A stretch of DNA of 64,000 nucleotides, taken from Mauremys mutica. Its lineage: Eukaryota > Chordata > Testudines > Geoemydidae. Shown here in pieces: positions 10,860 through 22,637 of the stretch. The translations under genes were made by a program, and so were the position numbers. The notes beneath the pieces were generated by a model. That model was given only the letters and a program-made list of their open reading frames with translations, did not search any database and was not told where the DNA came from. Within the stretch, counting starts at the first letter, position 1. Each line of letters starts with the position of its first letter. The stretch covers positions 74,754,618 through 74,818,617 of the forward strand of contig NC_059080.1 of NCBI RefSeq assembly GCF_020497125.1, written 5' to 3'.

Positions 10860-12436
10860 TGGATTCAGATACCTAAATTTACCCCTCCACTTATGACCAT
10901 TTTGACCATTTTTACGTTTTAAATTGTTCACAAATCTCTCATAAGCTCAAGCACAGGACAAGTTGCTGGGTGGGAGACTTACTGGCTAATTAAGTATGGC
11001 CAGCTATGACTGTCACTCTGAACATGAAAGAAAAGCCAATTTTTAGTTATAAAAAGATCAATTTCTCAGATTGACTTCTTCCCAGATACCTGTTTTATAA
11101 ATAAAGTAGGCAGGATATGGGCTGTTCAAGGGTGTCGTTCATATATATGTACTGAACTGATTGCTGTGGTTGTGAGAACTGGTGATTGATATCTTTCCTG
11201 AATGAAGTCCTCTACTTACCCATAGACAAGAGATGAGAGCATTACCAGTTCAAGCTTCTCCGTGTCCTGCCAGTGTGACTCATGTCTGACCTACACCAGT
11301 CACTTCTGGGGACCAGACAAGACCAGAGTTCAGTCTCCATATCTATTCATTCCTTGGCCTCTTTACAGAGAATGCCAAAAAGATAGTTGTGATTGTGTAG
11401 TCTGATTTTGCCCACTAAGACATGGAACTAGACTACTAACTCATTTTATGCACACCATTAAATAACAACATCAGAAGGTTATGACTTTCAATCCCTACAT
11501 AGTTGGGTAGGATTTGAACACAAGCTCTGTAGAAAAAAAGTCTTGATATTCCATTTTCAATATATTAGTAGTGGCCCCACTCCAGATGAAATCAATAGAG
11601 GTTTGATTTCAATTTCAACTAAAGCTTAATTGATTAATTATAATTAAATTAATAGTGATATTACTGAATTAAAACCTCATCTTTCTGATATTACGCACAA
11701 ACACAGGAAAGGGTAAGAGAATTTATAGAGTTATACATGAAAAATATAGCGTACAGGATATGGTTCCAGTACCGTAGGTACAATCCAGCTCTGGCTGTCT
11801 GACTTACAAAAGGTTGTCCCACTGACTTCATTTGCTGGAGCAGGATTTGGTCCTGTATATTTTGTGTTATCAGAGGATGTTTTCATCATTATGCTCTTTC
11901 ATTTTGTCCAGAGAGGTCAGGGACAAATAATGTCTTCTGGTAAATTAAGTTTAATATTAAATTTATTCTGAACATCTCAGTAAGTTCACAGGATGTATGG
12001 GAATCTTAATAAAATGAGCCATATAAACTTCAAAATACCTGCTGGGAGTGTGATAACGAATGAATGCAACTCACTTCATGTACGATTGCTCTAAAGTTGA
12101 CCCTAAAGTAGAATTAAGACTCAATCCATGTCTTGCAGGTGCTGAATGCTCTTATCTACCATTAATTCACATTTCATCATGAGATCCGTTAATAGTATTT
12201 GAGGGATCTCCACTCTTTGCAGGATCAGGCCCATCATGTAGCATTGAATCAGGATCTCAGAATGGAATTTGAATTAGCTATACTTTTGGCTTTTATTGCT
12301 ATGGCCGGAAAATAAGCTATTGTTTTCTAATGATCTGAATCCAAGTCCACTGGGGCCCCAAAAAGGGTAGTTTCTGAAAACTACAAATCTAAGAACAAGT
12401 TTGTATGTTCAGGTTAAAATTTTCTAATAAGACATC
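10860..12436. other. Non-coding stretch, nothing recognised
   Basis: No gene or named repeat recognised. AT-rich throughout. Confidence 0.5.
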
Positions 12437-12589
12437 AGGCCTGATTTTCATTTACACTAAGCGTCTTTAAACCATTCTGGGAGTGTAAAGTGACCTTAAA
12501 GTAGACATAAATTACATGTACACTGATATTAAGGAACTTTTACACTGCTGGTGTTTTGTAGGAGAGAGGTCTAAAAGAGAATCAGGCCC
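12437..12589. repeat. Palindromic MITE-like repeat
   Basis: Termini GGCCTGATTTTCA (12438-12450) and AGAATCAGGCC are inverted repeats of each other, and inner words (ttacactaa against ttttacactgctgg-type sequence) pair partly. The length and arrangement resemble short amniote palindromic elements. No TSD was established. Confidence 0.5.
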
Positions 12590-15469
12590 ATTATGTTTTG
12601 TTTTAAGTTATCAGTGGCAAAGAGAAGCTCATTAATGTTCTATAGTCCATTTGTCTTCAAAATAAACTAATGAGACGTATGAAGGCTAAAAATAGAAAAG
12701 CATTCTGCCTGATAATACATAGAGCAGAACACTACAAACTAATAGCTTCACTTACTGCCCTAGAAGCGCTGACACATTCAACTAAGCTTTATCTGGAAGC
12801 AAACTACTAAATGTGCAAATATCCCCCTTATATTTAAAAGAATGGAGCCAGCTTATTGTAGTTTGTATAAGCTTATAGCTCTCCACAGTGCTGATTAAAG
12901 ATTTTAATGAAGATCTTAGTGGGGAGATTTGTGATTTATCTCCTTACATTGATTGAACCTGATCAAAGAGGTTTTCATGCCTTGACAAACAACCTTTTGA
13001 TGCTTTTAAATAGCTGCTTTAGACAATAAGAGAGGCATTATAGGGGGAAATTGTGATATCTCATGGATATGCATAGTAAATATGAGATATTCCATTATTC
13101 TGGGAGGTAAATTAAGATGAAGTGAATTTATTTTAATAAAGGCATCCTGGGAATTATTTTCATTCTAAATTAGAAATTAGAAGGACTTTCACCAGACTGT
13201 GACTAGCTTTAAGAAAGCTTTAAGAAATCATAGACTTCCTTTATACATAATTTTGAATCTGCTTTGAAGATTAGGAATTAAATATTCTGGATCCCTTTCT
13301 TTTTGGAGTCAATATTATTATAATGATTGTTTTTGTCTCCTTTACTCCTTAAAAAATGCTGCTGGTGTATTCAAATAGAAGTCCAGTGAGAGCTTAAGGT
13401 GCTTCCAAGACTGATTGTAAATGCAGTAACACTTCTTTGAACAGTAAAATAAACAAGGATTCTAAGTTTGTTTACTTGACTAAAACTGAAGTATGTGAGA
13501 TACAAAATAGCCATGGTTAAAACTGGAAAATTCAACTCTCCAAGGAAAAGAAACATTCTCATGTTCTTTCAGATAAGACTGTATAGTTTGGATTGCCAAT
13601 TTATGTTGCGTTAGTGAAAAGTTATTTTTCAGTGAGGAAAAAACACATGGTGATTAATTAAGAAGGTAGTGAAAATAGCAGTCCCTTTAGAAGAGATTTT
13701 GTTTTGTTTTAAAAAAACCAACAAAATAACCTATGCTTTATGCAGAAATGACTTATCTTTGGTTTTGATAATTTATTGCAACGTAATGCTCTGCCTTAAA
13801 TTAGCAGATTCAAATATTCTACTACCTGCAACCTGAATTCAGGAACCAAGATTGTTTCATAGGTGGCAAAGTGTCTTTTGGCATTTGAAAGATCAGGGAA
13901 TTTTGGTCAGACAATTTATTTGCTTTCTACAGAGAAAGCGTGATCTTCCTTGAAACAGCTTTTTCACTTCTCTTCAGTTGAAACTTTATATTGGTGATTG
14001 CATAAAATTTTGATCTGGTGAGTGATTCAAGTTGGGAGAACTACCTGAGATATGTTTCCAGCTACAGTTGTAAGGACTTATTCATTCAACTCCCTGTGAT
14101 GGAGTAAAGATGGCCAGGTAGGCCTATTAACTCCACAGGCTGCACTTGCAGGGAGAGCCAGGGAGCAGGGAATTGATTGCAAGCAGGCTCAGCTGTGCAG
14201 GAACAGGTGGGACCTAGGAAGTTGGCAACAGCCAGAGGCTGCTGCTGGGAAAAGGCAGTTGCTCCCTGGTAAAATTAGATACATTAATTCATTAAACATT
14301 TTGGTAGTTTCCCCATTCACCTTAATGTGAAGCTGTAGTGCTATGTTTTTGCCACTATGTGGTGCTGTGTGAGGCTATAAATCTGCTGTATTCCTGGGGT
14401 GCCTCACAAGATCCATATACATCAGTAAAACAGCTGTAGGCTGCTACTTCATCTAGAGGCCTCTGCAGCAAATGAGCTGTAGAAGTCCTTGAAGCTCCCA
14501 ACCCGGGAATACAGAAAACATATTTTCCTAATTTAGAAGCCTTCAACAATTGTTACTGTAAGGGCAAAAAGACCTTCAGCATCAGCACTACTCCATCGTG
14601 GCTTTTATTATGTCTTAAATAGTTTTAGATGAACTGAGACACATTCATCACACACTGCTTTATTATACTTTCCCTGTGTGTAATTATAGTGGGAAATATT
14701 AGACAAAGAAAAAAGCATTTAGAAAATTTGCATGTGGGCATCAGCTGAGAATGCTACCCGGTGAGTTATTTACTGTGGCGGAAGTTGGCAGAGCTGGCTC
14801 ACTGCTACTAAACAGAACACACATGTGCGTGCCTGGAAAACAACATGCAACAAGGGGCAGTGGATGCCAGGAGGGTGTGAAGAGTGTATTTTGTGCCACA
14901 GGATGCATTTTTGTTGTATCCTTTAGGGGAATATCAGCATTAAGTTGTAGAAGTCAATGCCTCTGCTGTGGCTTTGCATCCATGCATTTCTATTATGCAT
15001 ATACAGTTGCCTCTGAAAACTGGTGGTAGGTGAAAATAGGGGACGGGGAGGGGGGGAATTGCTGGACTTCCTTGTTGCTGTGTACACTCTATCTTAGTTG
15101 GTTGTACTGGGCCAACTTCTAAAAGACACCATTCTTGTTCAATTAACCCTTTGTTGGGGTTTCAAAGGAATTGTCTAACTGGACACCTGTATCTTCCTGA
15201 CTCCAGCCATGCCACGTAGGCACCTGTCTATGCTCTGTGACAGGTTTCTCCCCATAAATGCCCTTCAGGCTTTACTGACTGTTGAGTTCTCCTTCCAGCA
15301 TCTTCACAAGGCAGTATTTGCCAGCTGGGATATTGACATGAACTGAATGATTTTTCTGTTCATTTTTGAGACTGGTCAGTTACTTTCTTCCAAAATTTGT
15401 AGACTGAATGGTATCGTAGAGGCATGGCAAGGCCCTGACACCCTACATAGCATGGAATGGAGACTCAAG
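12590..15469. other. Non-coding stretch, nothing recognised
   Basis: Nearly 2.9 kb of AT-rich sequence without a supported gene. The block 14095-14270 is more GC-rich and may be a repeat fragment, but I cannot place it. Open frames up to 92 residues are featureless. Confidence 0.5.
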
Positions 15470-15800
15470 CTGTCAGGGATCTCTTACCGGCTCTGGCCCA
15501 GGCTGGCTGTGTGACGTTAGTGAAATCACTTAAAGGACAGATTGTGACCAGTCCCCACATATTGAACATGGAGTTACCTGCCTCAGTTCCCTTATGCCCC
15601 CGCATGGGGGCTGTCCAGAGCATCCACAGCAGAATCTCTGTTCTCTCCTTGCATCCTCTAGAAGGTGAAGTAAGAAACAGGCTGTGGAGGGCTGGGCCAT
15701 AGGTTTATTCCCCTATCAGTACCTGTACAACAGGACTGGATGGACATGGAAGGGGTGGAGTGAGATGATGTGTGAGCTGTTTGTTGCAAACAGTATCTGA
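15470..15800 (+). repeat. MIR/CORE-SINE-like repeat (weak)
   Basis: Contains 'ggctgtgtgacgttagtgaa' at about 15505-15524, then 'cctgcctcagttcccttatg' at about 15579, the order of the MIR core and its CTCAGTTTCC block. It is divergent and lacks the usual AAAATGGGGATAAT block, replaced by 'cgcatgggggct'. Confidence 0.4.
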
Positions 15801-17886
15801 GAGACAAGCAGAGAGTGGACTACTTTAATGATCCAAGTTTTACAGCAAACTGGTGCAGTAAGCAGGCATTGTTATCTCCATAGGGAAACTGAGGCATAGT
15901 TTAAAGGCTGAGTTATAGTTCTGTAGCCTTATCCATACTTTAACTAATTGCCCACCACAAGATGAGGGTTTACAACTACTTTAATCTGAGAGTTCAGTCC
16001 CCCAGATCCATTACAATAGAGAGGTTACAAACAGACGGGGGACCCCATAGCGTACCACAGACTACATTGTGCTCTTTCTATAATAATTAAACAATACACA
16101 CACTGCAGTCTGGTAAAGGAGAGAGAGACTAATACAGAATGCATGCTATTTGCATTACTCACACTCTGCCTTGTGGAATAATCCGAAGTTAATCTTCCTT
16201 TTCCTCATCATCCACCACCAGTTGTCATCCTGGTGTCTTCCTCCTCCCAAGGCATGCAGGCCAAGATATAGCTTTTATAATGTGTTACGCTGATGCCCAC
16301 TGGAGTTCATTTCATGCCTTTTCTTTATTTGAACTTCCACACCCAATCACTTTTGGGATGCCCCATTCTCCATAGGCTAACTTGTTTAGTTCCCCTTATA
16401 CTCATTAATATTTTGTCACCTTATCACCATAGTTACAAGTAGCTATTTTAAATAAGCCTCTAACATTTCACCCCATCTATTTCTGGTCATCTTGTGGTGC
16501 CTACTGATCTCCTGTAGGCACTATTATCCAAACTCAGCAGTTATTTTCAAAACATCAGCATATCACAAACATAGATACAAACTCAGCAAGCTTATAGTCA
16601 ATTTAACTTATCTTTATAATATAGCTCACATATCCTAAACCCTAATTTGACTAAGCTAAATATTTTACAGGCCTGAGGCCCTGGGTTATAACATTAATTA
16701 ATATGTACATTTAATCTCTACATCCTAAATATACCTGATACCTTTTATCCTTGGCTACAGTTCAAATGTTACCCTAGGCAACATCATAAAGTACACTGAT
16801 TCCCTCTGCTCCTGTCCTACCTCCAATCTCATAAACTGCCTCACTGAAGAATTTCTGCTTAAACTTCCCCAGCGTGGTGGTGAGACAGAGCATCTCATGC
16901 TTGTTCTGTGGTAGAAGAAAGTGAGTTTTTCTCTGACTCTACCATTATAATACCCTGCATCCTCTTCAATGCAAGCATGGCAGTATGTGTTGCCTAGCAG
17001 GTCCTGCAAGGTATTCTGAGTTAGGAGAATTCCTCCTGAGGACATTAGCTGCATCCCCTCTGCTCCCATCTATCCCCATTGATGTTGGCCAGGGCATAAC
17101 CTAGCCCTCAATTTCTCTGTGAAGATAATACTTACTGCTTCATTTGTGCATTAAGGCTCAGTTCATTAATGTTAGCAAAAAGCACTGTGCTACATGAGAC
17201 TAAGTATTAGCATTTATTATTGTGAAGCAGGAATCAGTCTTGGTTAGCCTGTAGCCTTGGTTAGTTCTGGTATCTCCCTGGTAACCACAGTTGCCCCACT
17301 ACTTATTTACTACCTTGATAATTCCCACAATTATGCCACCCCACCATATGAATAACTATCTGTGATGTTGTAGGCAGCTGACACAGATCCACCATATAGC
17401 CAAATTCAGCAACCCAGTTCTATGCATTTTAGCAAAGGCAAGTGCCTCTGAGCCTCCCTTTCCTAGCAAGCACTTCTACAGCTGCTTCAAGGGAAAACTA
17501 CTGCATCTCGATGATGGGCAAAGCTGGGCATTTTTTTCTTCTACAAGGAGGATGGCTGGGATGATGCTGTTGGTGGCAGGGGCGATGGGTCAGATTAGGT
17601 TTTTTTCCCTAAAAATATGCCTAACAAGAATACTTTGAGTTCCATGAAAAATTGTGCAAAACCTAAATTATAGTTTGATGATATATTGTTCTTTGTAACA
17701 GGTTTCTAATCCACATTCTAGGTATTTACATATAAACAAAAGGCGTTAGCTGTTAATATCCAAGCAGCCAAATGCTGAAGAATTTAGTCCCTTGCAGGAG
17801 TCTAAATAGCTAATGAATGATCAGGCTTCTCTAACAAGCAACCTAATTTGACTCTCAATGATTTAACAAAACTGGTTTTGGGAGAG
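15801..17886. other. Non-coding stretch, nothing recognised
   Basis: No supported gene. A 'tccatagggaaactgaggcatag' motif near 15875 could be a remnant of an LTR or SINE. A minus-strand open frame of 104 codons (16755-17069) shows no recognisable domain. Confidence 0.5.
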
Positions 17887-17894
17887 AGTGAGAC

Positions 17895-18436
17895 CAGGGC
17901 CGCCCAGAGGGGGGGGCAAAGGGGGCAATTTGCCCCGGGCCCCGGGCTCCGCAGGGGCCCCCAAGAGAACAGCGGAGGCTCCCGCCTCCGCCCTTCTCCT
18001 GGAGCCTCAGCGCATCAAACGCCGTGTCTCCGCCGGGGCCCCTGAGCCCCGCCTGAGCCACACGCTGCGGCTGTTCCGGCGAGGCGCTGAGACTCCGGGT
18101 GAGGCGGGAGCCGGGGGTAAGAGGCTGGGGCCGGGGTGGGGGGGAAGCGGGACCCGCCGCCGAAGCGCAGCCCAGTCTTCGGCGGCGGGGGGCCCCTTCC
18201 GTTCCGGGACCCGCCGCCGAAGTGCCCCGAAGACCCGCGGCGGGGACACCCCCCCCGCCACCGAATTACCGCCGAAGACTGGGCTGCACTTCAGCGGCGG
18301 GTCCCGCTTTGGCGGTAATTCGGCGGCGGGGGGCTCCCGCCGCGGGTCTTCGGGGCACTTCGGCGGTGGGTCCAGGAACGGAAGGGCCCCCTGCCGCCGA
18401 AGACCCCGGGCCCCCGGAATCCTCTGGGCGGCCCTG
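17895..18436. mobile_element. GC-rich hAT-type non-autonomous element with perfect TSD
   Basis: Perfect 16-bp terminal inverted repeats CAGGGCCGCCCAGAGG (17895-17910) and CCTCTGGGCGGCCCTG (18421-18436). They are flanked by identical 8-mers AGTGAGAC (17887-17894 and 18437-18444), the hAT signature. The 542-bp body is extremely GC- and CpG-rich, with repeated CCGCCGAAG-type words in both orientations, giving overlapping open frames of up to 187 codons that are artefacts of composition. No transposase. High CpG retention suggests a young insertion. Confidence 0.9.
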
Positions 18437-18444
18437 AGTGAGAC

Positions 18445-18989
18445 TAAATAACTCTTAATTTCTGTCAGGAAACTATTTAGCTATTTTGTTGTTCTCTGGT
18501 GTCTGTGATACAATGGAGCCCTGCTGGGTGGTGAAGGGAGAGGGGGTCATTAGCAGCTGTTTTCTGAAAATACTGGCATTCCATCAATTGATTCAGACAC
18601 AAAAATGTGCATAAATTACAAGTGACAAAAGGTGCAACAATGATTTGTCTTTAGACAAGCGTAAAATTCATACAGGCTGCCTGATGTGGTCTACAAGTGT
18701 GCCTGTGGGGTAACTCTGCAGAAGTGGGGCCTTCTGGGCATCTACTGGGGTGGGGCAGCTTTGAAATCCAATTTGTCCTTTACAGAAGTCCTGCCTGTGG
18801 AAAATGAGTGGGAGAACCACTGAGTCAATGGGTCTTCAGGCCTGCTTGGTTCCATCTAGAGTTGTGGAAGAAAGGATTTTGCCAACCTGTGAAATTTTTT
18901 ATTAGATTTCACCGTTTTCTTGTTCTGCATCTGGACACAACTAAGACCTTTCAACGTTTTGATTTTGGCCACACACAAAAAAGAGACCC
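18445..18989. other. Non-coding stretch, nothing recognised
   Basis: No repeat or gene recognised. Confidence 0.5.
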
Positions 18990-19520
18990 ACCCCAGAATA
19001 GGTAGTTGGTTAGGGCACACACACAAGATATGGGAGATGGAATTTCAACTCCTTGCTCTTCCTGATTTGGAGCAATGACTTGAACTCAGATCTCCATATC
19101 CTAGATGAATCCTTTAACTACCAGGCTATTGTGAGGTGGGGCCCTTTCTGTTGGAGCTATTCTACTTTGCATCAGTAATTATTCATTGGAGTAGAGACTT
19201 GAACCTAGGTCTCCCATTCCGAGGTGAATCCCAGAACCACTGGACTATGGAGTCAGACTCTGCCTGCCCAATTGAATATTTAATTATTTATGCAAATTGG
19301 AACAGCTCCAGCTTGACAACGAGAGTGAGACTGACTCTGACATTCCAGATGAATGCCCTAACCACTAGGCTGCCTGTCCGTCTCTATTTTTGACCAGAAA
19401 TTCCATTATGGATCTGAGAAATAGTCCCAAAAGTTGACCTGTTCCCACAAAAGTTTGTTTCAGCAAATTGGCATTTTACAATGAAAAAACATTTGTCAGA
19501 AAATTACTGTCCAGCTCCGT
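18990..19520 (-). repeat. tRNA-like SINE units, minus strand
   Basis: On the minus strand, a unit has an A-box-like TAGTCCAGTGGTTCTGG (19231-19247) and a B-box-like AGGTTCAAGTCT (19194-19205). A second unit has TAGCCTGGTAGTTAAA (19112-19127) and GAGTTCAAGTCA near 19075-19086. A third A-box-like word, CAGCCTAGTGGTTAGGG, lies near 19354-19372. The spacing and words match the internal RNA polymerase III promoter of tRNA-derived SINEs. The adjoining plus-strand sequence 19385-19520 resembles the SINE body seen at 43430-43590. All units are diverged. Confidence 0.6.
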
Positions 19521-20178
19521 CCTGTCTTGGATTGTTCCTGCCTACCTTTGGAGTGCATAGGTTGCCTTCTGGCCCCTGGTAGAGGAGAGATTGCAGGTGG
19601 CTTGTCTCATTTCATTGAGCTTCTGTTCCAGGAGGATATTCTGTTGTTGTACCAGTGGAGTGAATCTGTCTCAGATATTTCAATTACTATCTAAGAGGCA
19701 GTTACTGAATCTCACTTGTTTGCTTTTTACAACACCACTGAGACATCTAATAAATTCCTTATCTTATTTTACAGCCAGAATAAAGGCTGTGTTGTCCAAA
19801 ATATCATCTTCTCTTGTCTTCAGCAGGTTGATTGTGGAGTGGACTGTTCGTCTATATAATATATTCTTCATGTCCACAATATAAAAATTTTAAAAATTTT
19901 AAAAAAATGCTGTTTGCAAGCTCTAAATAGCATGCTATGAGCTAAAAATAGAGCTGAGGTGGTATTGAAAGGCTTGCCTGCAGGTGCAGCTAATAGCTGA
20001 ATTACTCAAGAGTAGCCTGAATACAGGAGGGATGGGGGGCCAAAATCTGTGAACATTGCTGGAAGTACAGTTTCAGGGATCTGCGTTTTGTAAATCATCA
20101 TGTGCATGTTTGTGACTGCACCATGAAATTGACATCTTTCTAACCGAGTGTTCTCAGAATGCCAAGTTAGTGATACCT
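19521..20178. other. Non-coding stretch, nothing recognised
   Basis: No supported feature. A short A/T block near 19886-19910 is the only simple-sequence tract. Confidence 0.5.
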
Positions 20179-20191
20179 AAATTAGACTGGT

Positions 20192-20524
20192 TTCCAAGTG
20201 GTAGCCGTGTTAGTCTGTATCAGCAAAAACAAGAAGGAGTCCTTGTGGCACCTTAGAGACTAACAAATGTATTTGGGATAAGCTTTTATTGGCTAAAACC
20301 CACTTCATCAGATGTATGGAGTGGAAAATACAGAGGCAGGTATAAATGCACAGCCCATGAAAAGATGGAAGTTGCCTTACCAAGTGGGGGGTCAGTGCTA
20401 ATGAGCCAATTCAATTAAGGTGGAAGTGGGCTATTGTCAACAGTTGACAAGAAGGGAGGAAGCTTATGCCCAAATAAATTTGTTAGTCTCTAAGGTGCCA
20501 CAAGGACTCCTCGTTGTTTTTGAA
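20192..20524. mobile_element. Hammerhead-like retroelement repeat, copy C (inverted pair, 13-bp TSD)
   Basis: The insertion is flanked by AAATTAGACTGGT (20179-20191) and AAATTAGATTGGT (20525-20537), 12 of 13 matching. Its left part is a minus-strand copy ending in ACACGGCTACCAC. Its right part (about 20464-20522) is a plus-strand partial copy. The two share an inverted repeat of about 43 bp around GAGTCCTTGTGGCACC. On the minus strand a perfect CTGATGA occurs at 20305-20311, followed by an extra A and GTGGG; the expected GAAA is decayed. This is a different subfamily from copies A and B (GTTAGTCTCTAAGGTGCC instead of GTTAGTCTATAAGGTGCC). The middle 150 bases may be upstream sequence of the same element. 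Confidence 0.7.
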
Positions 20525-20537
20525 AAATTAGATTGGT

Positions 20538-21135
20538 AAAAGCAGTTGACGGGGCTTGCTGACTGTTGATCTTACACATGGAATTTAATGTTTTATTCGA
20601 GTTCGGTTTGAACCATCAAAACCCCACAGAAAAACATAAATCCAGATCACAGATGGGCCATCTTGGTATTACAATGAAGCAAATCCCTGTGTCTCATTAC
20701 CTCTGGGTTTTGGGGAAATACGTGTCTAAATCCTTTGAAGTCAGTGCTGTTACACCATGGATTTATATTGCCCTTTTATTATTTAGTGAGAGACTGCTGG
20801 AACAAAGTAGTGATATGCTAGGAATGCTTTGATTTATTTTTTTGCAATAGTTACATAATGCTAGAAGACACTTCAAATGTCAATGTGCATCAATAGACCT
20901 CAGTGGGGTTGTACATATATAACCGAGAGAAGAATTTGGCCAACAGTATTTCTGAACATCTTACTTGAACTTTATCTTGTGCCATTTATGATTGATGTTT
21001 AAAAAAATCTATGCAGTAAGAGAGGGAGAAGTGAAACAAATGATTGAAGAAAGCCATTAACAGTTTATCTGGGAATATTCAAATGATCAAGTATTTAATT
21101 CAACTCTGCATTGATGGTAGTACTTTCAACTACAA
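20538..21135. other. Non-coding stretch, nothing recognised
   Basis: No gene or repeat recognised between the two retroelement insertions. Confidence 0.5.
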
Positions 21136-21146
21136 CATTCATTTTA

Positions 21147-21325
21147 GTAAAAGCAGCAAAGAATCCTGTGGCACCTTATAGACTAACAGACGTTTTGCAG
21201 CATGAGCTTTCGTGGGTGAATACCCACTTCTTGCATCTGAAGAAGTGGGTATTCACCCACGAAAGCTCATGCTGCAAAACGTCTGTTAGTCTATAAGGTG
21301 CCACAGGATTCTTTGCTGCTTTTAC
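21147..21325. repeat. Perfect 86-bp inverted repeat
   Basis: Arms 21147-21232 and 21240-21325 pair without mismatch by reading; the loop is 21233-21239 (GCATCTG). The first two left-arm bases lie in the flanking duplication. Confidence 0.9.
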
Positions 21326-21374
21326 AGATCCAGACTAACACGGCTACCCCTCTGATACTTGACACCATGCAAGG
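21149..21374 (+). mobile_element. Hammerhead-like retroelement repeat, copy B (palindromic, 13-bp TSD)
   Basis: Flanked by identical 13-mers CATTCATTTTAGT (21136-21148 and 21375-21387). Inside are two copies head to head: 21147-21232 is the exact reverse complement of 21240-21325 (86 bp) around a 7-nt loop. The right copy continues to CGGCTACCCCTCTGATA at about 21358, as in copy A, followed by 16 unmatched bases. The right arm carries CTGAAGA (21237-21243), an extra A, hairpin GTGGGT/ACCCAC (21245-21260), GAAA (21261-21264) and AGC-TCAT-GCT (21264-21273). The next base is G, where a hammerhead needs A, C or U, so this copy is predicted inactive if the model is right. Confidence 0.75.
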
Positions 21375-21387
21375 CATTCATTTTAGT

Positions 21388-22297
21388 GTTTATGGTCATG
21401 ATGGTAGCCAGTTTGAAAATAGATCTGACAACACAGATTGCACCTTCCTATAGTTAAAGGAATTTTTTGCTTCTTTAGTGGATAATATCAGAGTTTTAAT
21501 AATGGTATCTTCAGATGTCATAAGGCACAATTCTATTCTTAGTTACTTTGGTGCAAATCTGGAGTAACTGTGGATACAGAACACCAATGTTAAGAGATAC
21601 AGAACCGGTGACGTAGTGATTAGTGTTAGGACTTGTTCATTACTGGCATTCTCCTCAGTATTCAGAAAAAAGTAAATAAAATCTTCAGTGCTTTAGTTAC
21701 TCTGTTAAGGTTCAGCAAAGTCTCAAATGAGTTGTAGCAGGAAAACCATTTACTGAAACATCAGCTGCAGAAGGAAGTAGCTATCTTCATTGCCTCTCTC
21801 CTTACAAGCTGAAATGATTTCTGTAACGAGAGATGCCTGTCAATATGGGACAAGTATGTTGTCGAGTAAGAGAAATGTGTATCTCATTTGGAAATAAGGA
21901 AAGGAGAGCAAGGTACTGTAAAAAGTTATTGGCAGAGGCACTGACCCCCGAGTTTTCTAAATTGGCTCTCTAACTAATTAAATATTGGAAAGGGAGGAAT
22001 ATATATTGAGCAATGCCAATCTACATTTCTAGAGTGGCGATCAGGACACTAATGATAGTGATTAGTGCTAGTCTTCAATTTGCAGACTTTTGGGATCGGA
22101 CTGGAGTGTGAGCTCTGGGACACTCCCACCTTGCAGGGCTGCGACCGCAAGACTGCACAGAAGTGAAACAACCCCTCAGCCTGAGCCCTGTGAACCTGAA
22201 TCGGCTGTGAGTTTGTCTTTGCTGTGTAGAGGTTCCCTAAGAGTCTGCATATAACCTTAGCAGGCTCCATGCTTTGTCTAAAAAAAAAAAAAAAAAA
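21388..22297. other. Non-coding stretch upstream of CR1
   Basis: Nothing is recognised to about 22060. From about 22060 to 22279 the sequence becomes GC-richer and may be part of the CR1 5' UTR or an unrelated repeat. It ends in a run of 23 A (22280-22302), which could instead be the tail of a separate retroelement joined to the CR1. Confidence 0.4.
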
Positions 22298-22302
22298 AAA
22301 AA

Positions 22303-22612
22303 GGCAGTCAGCTGCGAACCAGCTGAGCAGCGAACAGCAGAGAGGCAAACAGAAGGAGTTTGCCTGGGATCCCTCTGAGCAGAGGTACGCTAAGTGCTGC
22401 AGTAGGGGGACTGCGCTGGTGAGTATCTGAATGTCTGTGTGGGGGGGCAGTTTGGCAGTTTGACTGTGTGCTTGATTGTTTGATTGCTTGTTTGACCAGT
22501 TTGATTTGGGAGTGCTTTGTTCCAGCTGGGCCTGACTGTTATAAAAAGGCAGTCAGCTGTGAACCAGCTGAGCAGTGAACAGCAGAGAGGCAAACAGAAG
22601 GAGTTTGCCTGG
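22303..22612 (+). promoter_or_regulatory. Tandem 65-bp repeat in the CR1 5' UTR
   Basis: 65-bp units at 22303-22367 and 22548-22612 differ at two positions (both C/T) and lie 245 bp apart. The second is preceded by a TATA-like TTATAAAAAGGC (22539-22550); the first follows the 23-A run. The arrangement resembles duplicated promoter monomers in some LINE 5' UTRs; promoter function is inferred. Confidence 0.55.
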
Positions 22613-22637
22613 AGAGAGCCCTTAGAAGGAAGAGACC

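Noticed and set aside
17855..18451. Overlapping open frames of up to 187 codons in a GC-rich block, possible gene with CpG island
   Set aside because: The block is bounded by hAT terminal repeats and an exact 8-bp duplication; the translations are low-complexity and occur in several frames at once.
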